Position numbers and translations under genes: made by a program | Shown here: positions 32,655-44,004 of the stretch, one piece after another | Layout: each line of letters opens with the position of its first letter | Position numbering within the stretch: the stretch's first letter is position 1 | The notes under the pieces: generated by a model | Databases searched by the model: none | What the model saw: the letters and a program-made list of their open reading frames with translations, nothing else | Told to the model about the DNA's origin: nothing | Origin: Isoetes taiwanensis | Taxonomy: Eukaryota > Streptophyta > Lycopodiopsida > Isoetales > Isoetaceae | Direction of reading: 5' to 3' | Assembly (NCBI GenBank): GCA_021234155.1 | Contig: JAJEKV010000046.1 | Span: 2,038,298-2,102,297 of the forward strand | DNA length: 64,000 nucleotides

Positions 32655-34128
32655 GCAGCTCGCTTAGCTGTCTACGTGGCATTAAGTCTTACTCTTATAG
32701 ATGCCGTTTTTGCTTCCACCACTCCATTTTTGCTTTGAAACATCTTAGGTTGGGCATTTAATAATGAAAAAGAGGTTATGAACTATGTGGCAAAGCTTGT
32801 GCCATTTATTGCCTGCATATCTGTGATGGATACTGTTCAAGGTGTTCTGTCAGGTTAGATCTCTTTCCAAGAGAAATTGGGTATAATTCTGTTTTTTGCT
32901 TGAGATTCCATAGGTGGATTAAAATAGAGGACCATTTGGTACCCTTAACAAGGTTGCCAGAATGCATGAACATGGAAAGAATCGAGGACAAGCATATAGA
33001 CGTCTCTATGGACATCAAGGTTTCTTGTTCCCTAACAAGCATTGTAGTGAATGTTTTGGCATGAATTTTTGTAGGATAGTTTCTAAACAAAACTTCTGGC
33101 TCTGTAATAAGCATTGTAGTAGCAAAGGTGGTTGTGGGACAGCTTTTTATGTTTCCACAAATTGCAATTGATTTGTATGTTAGCTAGCCCAACTGATATT
33201 GGTTCTTTTCAGTAAAACTTGCAGCACTTGTAATTGTCCATTGATTAATGCAATTAGTTCATCTGCTTATTTTTTAGGATGCCAAAGGATGCTAAAATAT
33301 GGATCTCTGCACGTTAGTTCAGAAGTTTATAATATTATGATGAAGCTAAAGATCTTTATTTGTGTGACCAGGTGTGGCTCGTGGATGTGGATGGCCATTT
33401 TTTTGCAGCTGTGGCAAATCTTGGGGCATACTATGTAGTTGAGCTCCCTGTTGCTTATTTATTAGCATTCACATTTCAAGTTGGCAGAAAAGTGAGTTTT
33501 AACACAACTTTTAGGGGAGGTTTAGCACGTTAAAGTATTACTGTTGCAAGAAGCAGCGTTTAGTGAAATAGTTTTTTAAAGCCTTGGATGGGCACATGGC
33601 CTTATAGAAATAAGGGCAGGATATAAATAGAGGCTGGATTATGCAAAAGGTTGTGGTCCATGGGCCATGTTATGCCAAGTTTTCTTGAGACCTGGCAATA
33701 TCAAAGATCATGACATTCACTAGTAATGCTAGTATAAGAGATCATCCGAGCATGGTATTGAGAGAGTCTATATACAGCTTTATTTAATCAACTTAGTGTT
33801 CTCTAGTTCATTGAATATACTTTTCATTGTTTTAGTGCGGTAAAACCAGTTCTTTTGTCTTCCTTTTATGAACTCAAGTGCATATATAATTTATTCAGAA
33901 GATTGTTTTGCTGCAGGGTTTGTGGTTTGGTATTCTATGTGGAGTTTCCACACAGATGCTGTCTCTGCTAACGTTGACAGCACTGACAAATTGGGAGAAA
34001 CAAGTAAGCTATTTCTGGTTTTGGTTGGTTTTTGCACTGGTTCAATGAGCACATTGTGACATGTCTTGAAATCTTTGTAGGCTCATAAGGCTAGAAATCG
34101 CATTTATTCTTCAAGTTTATTGGCATGA
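32655..34128 (+). pseudogene. MATE/DTX efflux transporter, C-terminal exons with lesions
   Basis: Four blocks with GT-AG borders match the second half of plant MATE (multidrug and toxic compound extrusion) carriers. The first, to 32853, reads LTLIDAVFASTTPFLL, stop, NILGWAFNNEKEVMNYVAKL and VMDTVQGVLSG. 33372-33491 reads GVARGCGW, then AAVANLGAYYVVELPVAYLL after a frameshift. 33917-34003 reads GLWFGILCGVSTQMLSLLTL and TNWEKQ. 34081-34128 reads AHKARNRIYSSSLLA and a stop. The TGA at 32736-32738 stands where the family has Arg (CGA to TGA), and one extra T in the seven-T run at 33400-33406 shifts the frame. No N-terminal half is recognisable upstream. It is most likely a pseudogene, although every splice site survives. 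Confidence 0.85.
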
Positions 34129-35116
34129 AGAACTAATATGCAACGGATTTCAGGCAGTCTATCTTTAAATTTTTGAAGGTAATGGTAAGATGTGGTTGCT
34201 TGAATGCATGTTTCGGAAGTCTGTTAGTGCCATGGTGGGTTTATTGAACTCTTTAATGCAGCGTCATTGAGGATTTGCTGCAATGCTCCAGAAACGAGGT
34301 TCTTAAGTTTCAGTTTTTAAGTGGATATTTTACAATTCTTTCAGTTTTAAGTGGATATTTTACAATTCCAGTGAACAATAATTATGGAGAAGAGGCTCCA
34401 GAAAGATTGTGTTCCCATCAAGCAGCATCATTGCAAAACCATTGATTCAAAAGAAATTGAAAAGACTGACATCTTTTAGCAATTTTAGCAATTTCTGCTT
34501 GCACAAAGGCCTTAAAGAAAAAGACTGAAACTAAGAGCTTTTTTATTATTGTATTGTGTTAAAAAGGGTAGAAAAGAAATAGCTGGCTTGGACAACATAC
34601 ACCGCCCCAGAACTGTGCATTGCCGGTTTTTGTCAGAGGAAACATCGTCGTCTTGCTACCGGAGAAAATCGATCCAGACATTTTGCATTCATTATCATTA
34701 GGATGCATAAAATAGCAATATAGCAGTAGTCAAGCAGTAGTCAAGCCCCGAGGGTATTCTGCCGCGGAATTTTCGAGGCGGCGCCACCAGGTGAGGTGGT
34801 GCACGAGCGGCACCAAATAAATTCCATAGTAGTAATTATGTATTATTAAAATAAAATATGTATTCCCAAGTGTATTTCTTTTTCTTATTTTTTGGAGTGA
34901 CCATTGAACTAAGATAGAACCATGGATGAGCCCTAAGTCCTGAGTTAAACCATTGAGATCTTGATTGAGATAAATTCTTAGCATGATTGGAATCAAGTGT
35001 AGATTAGTTTAAACCCAGTTGGGAGTAGATTTAGTGAAAACATTGATCCTATGGAACATATGCCTATAGTTCCCAGCGCTACGGTCCTCTATAGCCACTC
35101 CACGATCACAAACGAT
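34129..35116. other. No recognisable gene
   Basis: 3' flank of the MATE relic. A 29 bp block (TTTTAAGTGGATATTTTACA) is duplicated at 34314-34367. Confidence 0.35.
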
Positions 35117-35340
35117 CAAAGCTTGCGAAGCTTGCAACATTTGTAGCTTGGATGTAAATGTAAGGTAGAGGGTAGGCTACATGAATAAATACTGGACGTA
35201 AAAATAAGGTTAAGGGTAGGGTAAATTGTGCTTCGACTCAATGTAAAAGTATGGAATCGGGTATTTTGCTTCGACAACATAGGACTGTATACATAGGGGT
35301 TTCTATGCAAGTCGAGCTGTATACATAGGGGTTTCTCCTG
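35117..35340. repeat. Dispersed repeat, inverted partner of 63466-63645
   Basis: Shares GCTTGCAACATT, TAAGGTAGAGGGTA, TAAGGGTAGGGTAAATTGTG, TAAAAGTATGGAATCGGGTA and TATACATAGGGGTTTC with the reverse complement of 63466-63645. The TATACATAGGGGTTTCT end is itself duplicated here 33 bp apart. Confidence 0.8.
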
Positions 35341-35453
35341 ACCTGATGCACGCACATGCCATATGCCCCTAACATAGAGGTGAACCCCCCGGGGATCCGC
35401 CCTTTTGGTGCGTTGGTTATCACTAGAGTTGCTAGTGCATAACATTTGGTAGA

Positions 35454-35574
35454 AAGGGTGGGCATAGCGGGACTTCTCGGGAGGTCACCCATCCCAGTAC
35501 TATTCCGGCCCAAACGCGCTTAACTTCGGAGTTTTGATGGGATCCGGTGTGGTAGCGCTATTTGTTGAGGCCCT
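35454..35574 (-). rRNA. 5S-rRNA-like sequence (pseudogene or 5S-derived SINE head)
   Basis: On the minus strand, from about 35560 to 35454, the sequence follows plant 5S rRNA: CACCGGATCCCATCAAAACT, CCGAAGTTAAGCGCG, GTACTGGGATGGGTGACCTC and GAAGTCCCG. The A-box, intermediate and C-box regions of the internal promoter are all recognisable. The first 15 or so bases, which should pair with the 3' end, are diverged, so stem I cannot form properly. Length fits 5S (about 120). It is a single copy next to a dispersed repeat, so a 5S pseudogene or 5S-derived SINE is likelier than a functional gene. Confidence 0.75.
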
Positions 35575-35738
35575 CATTTTAAATCTCAATGCCCACAGGT
35601 TGACAGGTCAAGAGAGCAATCTAATGCGAAGCCTGTAGACCAAATCCAAGGGCACATGCTGCTTTTGTTGATGAACAACTAGAATGTTCTAAAGCCAGTG
35701 AGGAACGCGCTAAGAAGACAGCTGAAGAAAAGGGGAAA

Positions 35739-36274
35739 TTGCAAATTTCCTATATGCAGCATCTTAGCAAGTGGAACTCAATAGTTCAGAAGTTTTGGTT
35801 GTTCAAGGTGAATGGTTATGTTTTAAACAGGGAAGTCGTTATACTTCTTGACGATGGTTCCACACATGATTTCATTTCTAGCGCTTTGGTGGAGAAGTTG
35901 AAGCTTCCTATGTTTGATTTACCTAATGCCGTCCACAAGCAGGCAGGATTGAATGGATCACATGAATCTTGTCATAAATTTATCTCATTGCACCAATCCG
36001 GATAGGAGAGTACAATGAGACAAGAGCTATGATGGTAGCACCTTTGGGTTCAATGGATATCATACTTGGCATTGGATGGAGGATTCGGTATGGAGCAATA
36101 CCAGATCACAGGAATAAGTGTATGACTATCTTTGTTGATGGGAAGTCAATTAAAATTCATGCCAATGTACTTGAACGATGTACTCCTTTTATTATCTCAC
36201 ACCGAGATAAAGAAATCAATGAAATCACTGCTCAAGCTTACTTCGTTTATTTGAGAGAGTCAGCCTCCAAATAA
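35739..36274 (+). pseudogene. Gypsy protease region
   Basis: VVILLDDGSTHDFISSALVE matches the retropepsin active site, where DDGSTHDF stands for the usual D(T/S)GST.NF. PLGSMDIILGIGWRIRYGAI follows, corresponding to the end-of-protease block LG..WL...G.I. One stop and one frame change lie between the two parts (36004-36030). Confidence 0.85.
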
Positions 36275-36380
36275 TGTGCCTCTCGAATTATATAATTTTC
36301 TAAGACAAGATGATAATATTTTTAAAGATGAAGAGACATTAGATCTTCCTCCCCGCACGCTTTAAGATCATGCAATTAAT

Positions 36381-37785
36381 TTGGTACCTGATGCCAAGCC
36401 TCCAAGCAGAGCTCCTTACAGAGTAAGTCACTTTGAAAAAGAAGAACTAGAAAGACAAATCAATGAGATGTTGGATAGGCAACTTATTCAACCTAGTTGT
36501 TCACCTTCTGAGCTCCAAAGTAATTTTATTAAGAAGAAAGATAAGGGATATGAATGTGTGTAGACTATCGAGCTCTCAACAAACTCATCGCGGAAAGATA
36601 AATTCCCGCATCGTGAGCTGATGACCTTTTGATGAGTTAAGAGGAGCTTGTGTTTTCAGTAAGATTGATTTAAAATCAGGATACCATCAAATAAGGGTGC
36701 GAACGGAGGATATCAGCAAAACTACATTTCGCACTACCTTTGGGCATTATGAATTTCGTGTTATGCCATTTGGATTGACTAATGCTCCTGCTACTTTTTG
36801 CAGACTCATGCAGAGAATATTGGCTCCTCTAATAGGAAAATGTGTGGTTGTGTTCTTTGATGATATTCTTGTGTATAGCATGAATATTGAAGAGCATAAG
36901 CAGCATTTACAAGCAGTGTTTGAATTATTGAGAGAGAATCACTTGTATGTTAATGAATCCAAAAGCAGGTTTTTCATGAATGAAGTGGTTTATCTTGGAC
37001 ATGTAATTTCCAAGGATGGTATTCGGATGGATCCTGAAAAGATCAAAGCAGTTCTCTAGTGGCCTAGACCAACTAATCTTAAAGGCTTAAGATCCTTTGT
37101 ACAGTTGTGTAGTTATTACAGAAGATTTGTAGAACACTTTGCAAGAATTACGCTGCCATTAAATAGGTTCTTGAGGAAAAATGTTACATTTGTTTGGGAT
37201 GAACGAGCGGAAAAAGCTTTTCAAGATTTGAAGGCCATAATGGCTAGTGAGCCAGTTCTAGCTTTGCCTGATTGTGTTATATGTTTTGATGCAAGTAGAG
37301 ATGCTATAGGTGCTATGCTTATGCAAGATGGTCATCCTATTACTTATGTCAGTAGAATGTTGAAGGATAATGAAAGGAAGTACAGTGTTTATGAAAAAGA
37401 GCTTATTGCTCTAATGCATGCGTTGAAGCGCTGGAGACATTATCTTATGGGAACAAAGTTCATTTCCAGGTTTGATCAGCAAAGTTTGAAATATATTGAG
37501 ACCCAGGATATCATAAATGCTCGGCAGTTGTATTTAATTGATACAATTAAAGACTTTGAAGGTATTCAGCTTGAATATAGGCCTGGAAAAGAGAACAGAG
37601 TAGCTGATGCTCTTAGTAGAGCCTTTGTGAATGCAATCTCCATTGCTCGTACAGCTGATTTGGATCCAATGAAGGAGCAAAGATTTGCCGATAATACTTT
37701 TAGAGCACCTTATGCACCTCTTATGCATGGAGATAACTATCAATTTCCCGATTATCGCTTGGTAGGTGGCTTTCCTTTATTATAA
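36381..37785 (+). pseudogene. Gypsy reverse transcriptase and RNase H
   Basis: Segments: VPDAKPPSRAPYRVSHFEKE, then a broken stretch at 36560-36690. After it come [32 protein letters not shown] (the active site, with FFDD in place of YxDD), [11 protein letters not shown], a TAG stop near 37057, SYYRRFVEHFARI, ALPDCVICFDASRDAIGAML and KELIALMHALKRWRHYL (RNase H). The tail is EYRPGKENRVADALSR. The RT-RNase H part from 36700 is quite well preserved, with essentially one stop. Confidence 0.9.
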
Positions 37786-38155
37786 GCATCGCCTATGTGT
37801 GACTCAGGGGATTTAGCGCCAGATGCTTAAAGAATCTCATGAACCTCCCTATAGTGGACATAGAGGGGTTGCAAGCTACACTAGCCAATGTAAAAAGAAG
37901 ATTCTTTTGGCCTAAGTTGGATAGAGATGTTTGAAAGTTTGTAGAGCAATGTATAGTTTGTCAATAGGTTAAATCATCCACAGGTAAATCTGCAGGAGTG
38001 CCTTAGCCATTGCCCATACCATTGGAACCATGGAAGCATATTACTATGGATTTTATATGGTGGCTTGCCTACTTCCACTTTCGTAAGAATAATCGATTTG
38101 GACAGTTGTTGATAGACTTTCTAAGCAAGCACATTTCATTCCTTGTAGAGCAACA

Positions 38156-38428
38156 ATGACAGCTCCTCAAGCTGCTAAGATATTTCTTAAAGAAATATTT
38201 AGGTTGCATGGACTTCCTGATGTTATTATTTCTGATAGAGATAAACTGTTTTGTAGTAAATTCTGGTCAGCATTGATGAAGAATTTGGGAACCACTCTCA
38301 AGTTCTCTACAGCTTACCATCCTCAGACAGATGGCCAATCAGAAGTTGTGAATAGGACTATTGAGGATATGCTGAGAGCATATGTGGCCGATCGGAAGCC
38401 ACGGTGGGGGGAAGATTTTATTTGTTGA
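38156..38428 (+). pseudogene. Gypsy integrase core
   Basis: GLPDVIISDRDKLFCSKFWS (second catalytic Asp) and STAYHPQTDGQSEVVNRTIE (DDE Glu within the conserved HPQTDGQSE block). The upstream zinc-binding part near 37900-37970 is visible but broken, with EQCIVC-like residues. The downstream part is frame-shifted. Confidence 0.88.
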
Positions 38429-38689
38429 ATTTGCTTATAATAATACCGGCATTAAGTTACACGTAAAAACTCCTTTTGAGATTGTTTATCGTGGGTCTTT
38501 GAAAACCCCAATTGCCTTACTAATCAAGTTGCCTCAGATGCATTGACACAGACATGTCTACAATGCTTTGTAGAGGAAAGAATTCAAAGAAGTCATCCGC
38601 TCTAAAGTCAAGATTAAGCAAGCATGAGAAAAGTTGAATTTAAAACGGAGATTGGTGTGGATACATTTGCATAAGAAGAGATTGAGAAA

Positions 38690-39055
38690 ATGGGACTTAA
38701 GTATCTCAAATTGGCTTTAAGACACTATGGACCATTCCAAGTGGAAACTAAAGTTGGAGAAAATGCTTATAAATTGCACTTATATGGGAAATGGACTTCT
38801 TCGCATCCTTTTTTTAATGTGCTTTTGCTTAAGCCTTACAAGGGCAAGGAAATTGCACCTGAAGTATTGCAACAAATGGAGAATTCTAATCCTCCAATTA
38901 TTAAGGGGGAGGAAGAAATTTTAGAGCCAGAGAAAATACTAGCTCACCAGGATCATCAGACAAGAAGGTCAACATACCGCAGGTATCTAGTGAAGTTTAA
39001 GTTTCACCCAGTCAGTGATGCAAAGCTTTGGTTCAAGGCACGCCAGCCTTCTTGA
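38690..39055 (+). pseudogene. Integrase tail and chromodomain-like end
   Basis: GPFQVETKVGENAYKLHL matches the GPF/Y module of chromovirus integrases. HPFFNVLLLKPY follows, and then EILEPEKILAHQDHQTRRST and YLVKFKFHPVSDAKLW, a diverged chromodomain (usual form ILdhR....YLVKWkGy...tWE). Such domains steer insertion to particular chromatin. Confidence 0.8.
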
Positions 39056-39442
39056 GTATCCAGATATTTTACAGAGTTATGAAACTTTTCTTCACCAGGA
39101 AGAGCAAGTTAACAACAGTTAATTGTCCATTGCTTGCTTTACCTTGTAATTGAAATTCTTTTGAGATAAACTTTTATACCTTCTTTATACCTTAAGCTTA
39201 AAAACCTAACCTTTACCTTACCTATATACCTAATGACTGAGATCACTTATCTAACGATTGATAAATGTTTGGGGTAAAAGATCCTCTAACGGTTGAGGTT
39301 CCCTTGGGAGTAAAAGTCCATTGACAAACCGTGGTTTCCATATGGTGTAAAATGGTCCTCTAACGATTGAGGGTGCCAGGCATAAAATGGTCCTCTGATA
39401 AACCGAGGTTGCCAACACTAATGCTTGAGGTCAAGCATCTTT

Positions 39443-39456
39443 AAAAGGGGGGACCT
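39443..39456 (+). promoter_or_regulatory. Polypurine tract
   Basis: AAAAGGGGGGA followed by CCT directly before the LTR start TGATATG at 39457: the plus-strand primer site of the gypsy element. Confidence 0.7.
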
Positions 39457-40080
39457 TGATATGATAGTTTTTCCCTGGTAGCTCGGGGGTGTGGTCCACT
39501 ATTATGCACTCAAAATAACCTTATTATGGAGTCTTAACCTTTGTTTGATACCCTAAGAAAATTATCCTTGTATTAAGCCAAGCTAATCTCCTTGATAATA
39601 TCCCAGTCCAAAAATAGCAGTTTCTAAAAGGCCAACTTCAAAAAGGTCATATCTCAGCGAATATAAGTCGGATTATTACGATCCAGGGCTCATTGGAAAG
39701 CACTCAGAGTCTAGTTTCCGGATTGGGGTCGCTCATTCGCTAACTCCTTGTGGATCGTGAGATATCGACAAAAGAGTGGCCGTGGGTCGACCGATCCGCA
39801 CGGCCAAGATTCTGTTCTCGCCTCACGAATCCTGTTGCTTTCATAAACCTTATCTTCATCCCTAAACCCTCCTCCGAGTGCATATCAGGAGATAACGATT
39901 TCTCGATTCCCCTGGATAACGCATTTCCAAGCTCGGGGATAACGGTTTCAAGGACCCGTTGGGTGGTGAGCTACCTTCTAATCTCTTTTGCTCTAATGAG
40001 TTTATTATGATGAGGGTTGAAGTGATCAATTCTTTGAGGTAACTAATCTGAATTTGTGTTTATTTGTGCATTCCATATCA
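39457..40080 (+). repeat. Gypsy LTR, forward
   Basis: It starts TGATATG and ends CATATCA (7 bp terminal inverted repeat), 624 bp. It follows a polypurine tract on the left like a 3' LTR, yet on the right it is followed by ATTGGTATCA, a primer-binding site like that after a 5' LTR. Its sequence recurs inverted at 40152-40768. Confidence 0.88.
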
Positions 40081-40151
40081 ATTGGTATCATAATGGCGCA
40101 GGGCCCATAACCCACGGGTTCCAAGATCAAAACTTGGCTCTCGATACCAAT
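40081..40151. other. Spacer with two opposed primer-binding sites
   Basis: 71 bp. On the plus strand TGGTATCATAATGGCGC begins at 40083. On the minus strand TGGTATCGAGAGCCAAG begins near 40149. Both resemble the initiator tRNA-Met primer-binding site (TGGTATCAGAGC...). Thus two leader stubs meet between the inverted LTRs. Confidence 0.75.
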
Positions 40152-40768
40152 TGATATGGAATGCACAAATGTAACACAAATTCAAATAGTTACCTCAAAG
40201 AATTCATCACTTCAACCCCGCATCATAATAAACTCATTAGAACAAAAGAGATTAGAGAAGGTAGCCTCACCACCCAACCGTCCCCTTGAAACCGCTATCC
40301 CCGAGCCCGAAATCGTATATCCGTGGAACCGAGAAATCGCTATCTCACCGATATGCACTCCGTGAGGGAGGGTTTAGGGATGAAGATAAGGTTTATGAAA
40401 GCAACAGTGGATTCGTGAGGCAAGAACATGAATCTTGGCTGGGTGGCAAGTCAATCCCCACGCCACACTTTTGTCGATATCTCACGCATCCACAAGGAGT
40501 TGGCGAATGGACGCACCCTTCTAATGCGAAACTAGACTCGAAAGTGCTTTCCAATTGAGCCCCGGATCGTAATAATCCGACTTATATTCGCTGAGATATG
40601 ACCTTTTGAAGTTGGCCTTTTAGAAACTGCTATTTTTGGACTGGGATATTATCAATTAGCTTGGCTTAATACAAGGATCAAATAAAGGTTAAGACTCCAC
40701 AATAAAGTTATTTTGGGTGCATAATAGTGGAGCACACCCCCGAGCTACTATGAAAAACCATCATATCA
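40152..40768 (-). repeat. Gypsy LTR, reverse
   Basis: 617 bp. The reverse complement starts TGATATGATGGTTTTTC and matches the LTR at 39457-40080 along its whole length with scattered substitutions. It is followed on the minus strand by a primer-binding site. No internal gypsy sequence continues on its other side: unrelated DNA starts at 40769. Confidence 0.88.
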
Positions 40769-40863
40769 GTTTAGCCATAATACAAGGTGTGCTTCTCGCT
40801 AGTTTTAATCGCAACAGCCTGACCCCTTATCTCCAAGGCTAGCCTATCGACGTGTCAAAATCT

Positions 40864-41348
40864 GAGTTGGTTATGGCTAAGCCATTTGATCATGATCTAC
40901 AGTACCAGACGGTGTTCAAAATTCGATGGCCGTTCTGGACCGTCGCCTAGGTTACAGCAGAAGATGCTCCACAAAGGTGATCGACGCCCGCAAAGGTAAA
41001 TCAGGGTTTTCTTAGCTCCTATTTATCGTAGCTCTATTTCAACCTTAATTAAGATCATATTCAAGATCATAGTTCCCGGCGTCACAGGATAATTTGAGTT
41101 GGATGTGGCTTAAGCCATTCGATCATGATCTAGAATAGATTGTTTTCAAAATTCAATGGCCGTTCTGGACCGTCGCCTAGGTTAGATCAGAAGATGCTCC
41201 ACAAAGGTATGGATCGTCGCCTATGGTTAGGTCAGAAGATGCTCCACAAAGGTAAATCAGGGTTTTTCTAGCTCCTATTTATCGTAGCCTTACCCAACCT
41301 TAATTGAGATCATATTCAAGATTATAGTTCCCGGCATTACAGAATAAT
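40864..41348. repeat. 232 bp tandem duplication with nested 43 bp duplication
   Basis: Unit 1 is 40864-41095 and unit 2 is about 41096-41348. Shared blocks include CATTYGATCATGATCTA, ATGGCCGTTCTGGACCGTCG, CAGAAGATGCTCCACAAAGG, TCAGGGTTTT and AGTTCCCGGC. Unit 2 repeats the TCAGAAGATGCTCCACAAAG portion once more. Confidence 0.9.
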
Positions 41349-41494
41349 GACGTCCTGGCATTTAAGACGTGATTTACCTTGCCATGCCATTTGCATTTCG
41401 GTTTCTCACTTTGATATGGACCAACATGTCTATTTGCCAGTGTTTGCTCTGTAATCTGTGCCAGTTGATGTTTAGATGTGGTGGCATCAGTTCT

Positions 41495-41581
41495 AGCTGC
41501 AAAGGCATGTGCAATGCATTCTTTAGTAAAAACCTCTGGCTGCAAAGGCATGTGCAATGCATTCTTTAGTTAAAACCTCTG
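41495..41581. repeat. 43 bp tandem duplication
   Basis: GCTGCAAAGGCATGTGCAAT, GCATTCTTTAG and AAAACCTCTG occur twice head to tail, almost identical. Confidence 0.95.
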
Positions 41582-43941
41582 CAGACATGATTAAAAGTTT
41601 TATCTGATGAACAGGGCTTGAGTGATAATTTCTCTCGTTCTAGGCTTTATATGGCAATTATACAGTCTATGGTTTTTAATTCGTCAACACAAAGATATGC
41701 CAGTCTGTATGTCTTCTAAGTTGCCTGCTGCCTTCAATGCGTCAAATAAGAAGGAACGATTTGAACTCAATGCACCAGCATATGGCTATGACTCTTTTAC
41801 ATTAATTATTGGAATTTGAAGGACCAAAACGTTCCCCTTCGCTATGATGTAGGACAACACTGGTGGTCAATCCACATTTTGATCTACATACCTTGCTGCT
41901 GATGTGTTGCAGAACCAATATTTTCTATATGCAAATGCAACGTTCTGTATCTGTAATGTGGCTGCTCATCGCTCCTTCAGCCTGCCATTTCCTTCCTAGG
42001 TTTACCTTATCAGCTCATAATGCTGCAAACTGATAAAGAGCGTATATGTGCTGGCACAAGATCAATTCTTGGTTTGTTTTTGAGGTTATGACGCTGCATA
42101 TTGCTTTGTAAGCCTCTTATTGGATTATAGGGTCTGTGCTTATACTCAGTATAATAGGGTACCTCTGCATAGGCATCCTCTAAACTAGTGGCTAGACAGA
42201 GTATTATAGTTTGGCAGCTCCCCAATTCCAGGTAATTGCATCAGAATATATTTGTCATATTAGGGCTGTACATATACTCAGTATAAATACCTCTGCATGG
42301 GGATCCTCTAAACTATTGACCAAGCTTCCCAAGGAGTATGGATGCAATATAATTGGCAATTCCCTTTTGGAACAGTTAGCTATCCATTTGGCATTACTTA
42401 ATTTGTTTGTTTTAAATTATTTAGTTGCTCATGTCCTTTCAAGAAAGTCTTGTCGCTTCCAACTTCAAAAAGTGCATGAATCTTGTGGCGAACCCTCAGC
42501 CTGCCATAACCTGCTGCAGTCTTGTCAGTATTTTGTTTGGTGGGTAATGCCTAACTATCTAGTTCTTTCTCATTGTAACTTCTATTTTTAGGATACTTGT
42601 TTGAGGATTCCTCATTATGCTTATGGACGATATCGCGTTACACATATGTAGGTTTTTGCAGGCAGCTCAATTGGGTGGAAGGACTATCTCTTAAGGGTCT
42701 TTAGTCTGGTTCAAATGGAAATTTTGCTGGAGTTCTACCGTAAGTGCTTTCTTGTTTATTTACAGGTTATAAATTTTCGTAGAAAACTCTATTTCACTTT
42801 GTATCAAAGGCATGACTGTATGAAGAATCATAATATTTTAGGCAACTTGTGAAACAAGGCAAACAATTGTTAGGAACATCCACATCTGCACGAATTTTTG
42901 GTGCTTATGATAAGCAGGTTTGCTAATGCACCATATTTTGCTCGAATTGTCTAAACATGAATGCTAGAGAAGGGGGCTCAGAGAAGGAGGACCCTAAGGG
43001 AAGTTATTTATGCCCTTTAGAACTTGGTAGGAAGTGAAGAATCATAGATGGCACAGGGGAATGATATTTCATTAGGGGTTCAGAGGGGCCTTACATCCTA
43101 TCCCTGACTGCCAACTGTGGCAAATAAGAACCTTTCTAGAATTCTTAGTCAAGTATTCTGTTTGATCACTCATAACCTGGGCATTGCAGTTTGATATTTA
43201 CATTTTGGGGTGTCAAATCATTTCATGAAATCATTACAAGAATCTTGTTGGAGATTTTAATGTTCGTATAGGTTGATCTAGAACTTGAAAGTTCTATTAT
43301 AAACAAGTTAAACTCTCTTTTTTGAAGGGAAATTTATTGACTTCCCAGAATGAGGAAAAAATATGTCTTCTTAGGGCCTGGGGTTCAATTCTCCAATCAC
43401 TTTTTATTGTGCCTTACTGCAGCTTTTGAATCTAACAAGTCAAGAAGAACGTACATAATGAATCTTTGTCACTTCTTCATAGTAAATTTTATGTTTATGG
43501 AATAAGAGCTGTTTTATGCCAAGCATAATCATTTCATGACTTCAGAGCTTTTCATATTTGCTGATGGTACTGAATTTTAGATCGTAGCTTGAACTCACTT
43601 CTGCAAAATTTTAAAGGTAGTCATATCCATTAGATATGGTTTTGTTATGCTTTTGGAATGGAATTGAATCAAATAATACGATAATGCAAGGCACTGAGGT
43701 CATAAAAGTGTGAAAGCAATGCAGAGTATTAGCTTTATAGAGCATTGTTTTAAAAGATGCCCCAAGACAACTCAAATTCACATGAATAGTGTATGAAAAG
43801 GGCATGAGGATTTATGAGACAAATAGGAATGGAATGAAATTTGAATTGAAGGGAAATTCGGTGTAAACAAATCTAATGAGAAAATAAATATAGCAGAGAA
43901 TATTGGCGACAAAAATTTAATTTTCAAAATCAACGAAAGCT
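41582..43941. other. No recognisable gene
   Basis: Unassigned DNA. A block with TACTCAGTATAA, ACCTCTGCAT and ATCCTCTAAACTA is duplicated at about 42130-42186 and 42269-42316. A possible exon at 42661-42739 (between TTGCAG and GTAAGT) has no family match. A B-box-like GGGGTTCAATTCTCC is at 43380-43394. Confidence 0.35.
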
Positions 43942-44004
43942 CAAGGATTTGAACCCATGATGTGTAACTATCAAGCCTCAGATGTGACCACTAGGTTACC
44001 ACGT
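43942..44004 (-). mobile_element. tRNA-derived SINE or tRNA pseudogene
   Basis: On the minus strand GGTAACCTAGTGGTCACATC matches a Pol III A box and GGGTTCAAATCC a B box, at tRNA spacing (about 30 bp between them). An anticodon arm and an acceptor stem are not convincing, so this is a SINE head or decayed tRNA. Confidence 0.6.

Larger units (their letters stand above)
35739..39456 (+). mobile_element. Degenerate Ty3/gypsy chromovirus, pol region
   Basis: In order on one strand: retropepsin-like, reverse transcriptase, RNase H, integrase and a chromodomain-like end, then a polypurine tract and LTR. This order (integrase after RNase H, chromodomain last) defines plant chromoviruses of the Ty3/gypsy group. 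Many stops and frame changes are present. The 5' LTR and gag are not found; the recognisable sequence begins within or just before the protease, close to the 5S-like sequence. Confidence 0.9.
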
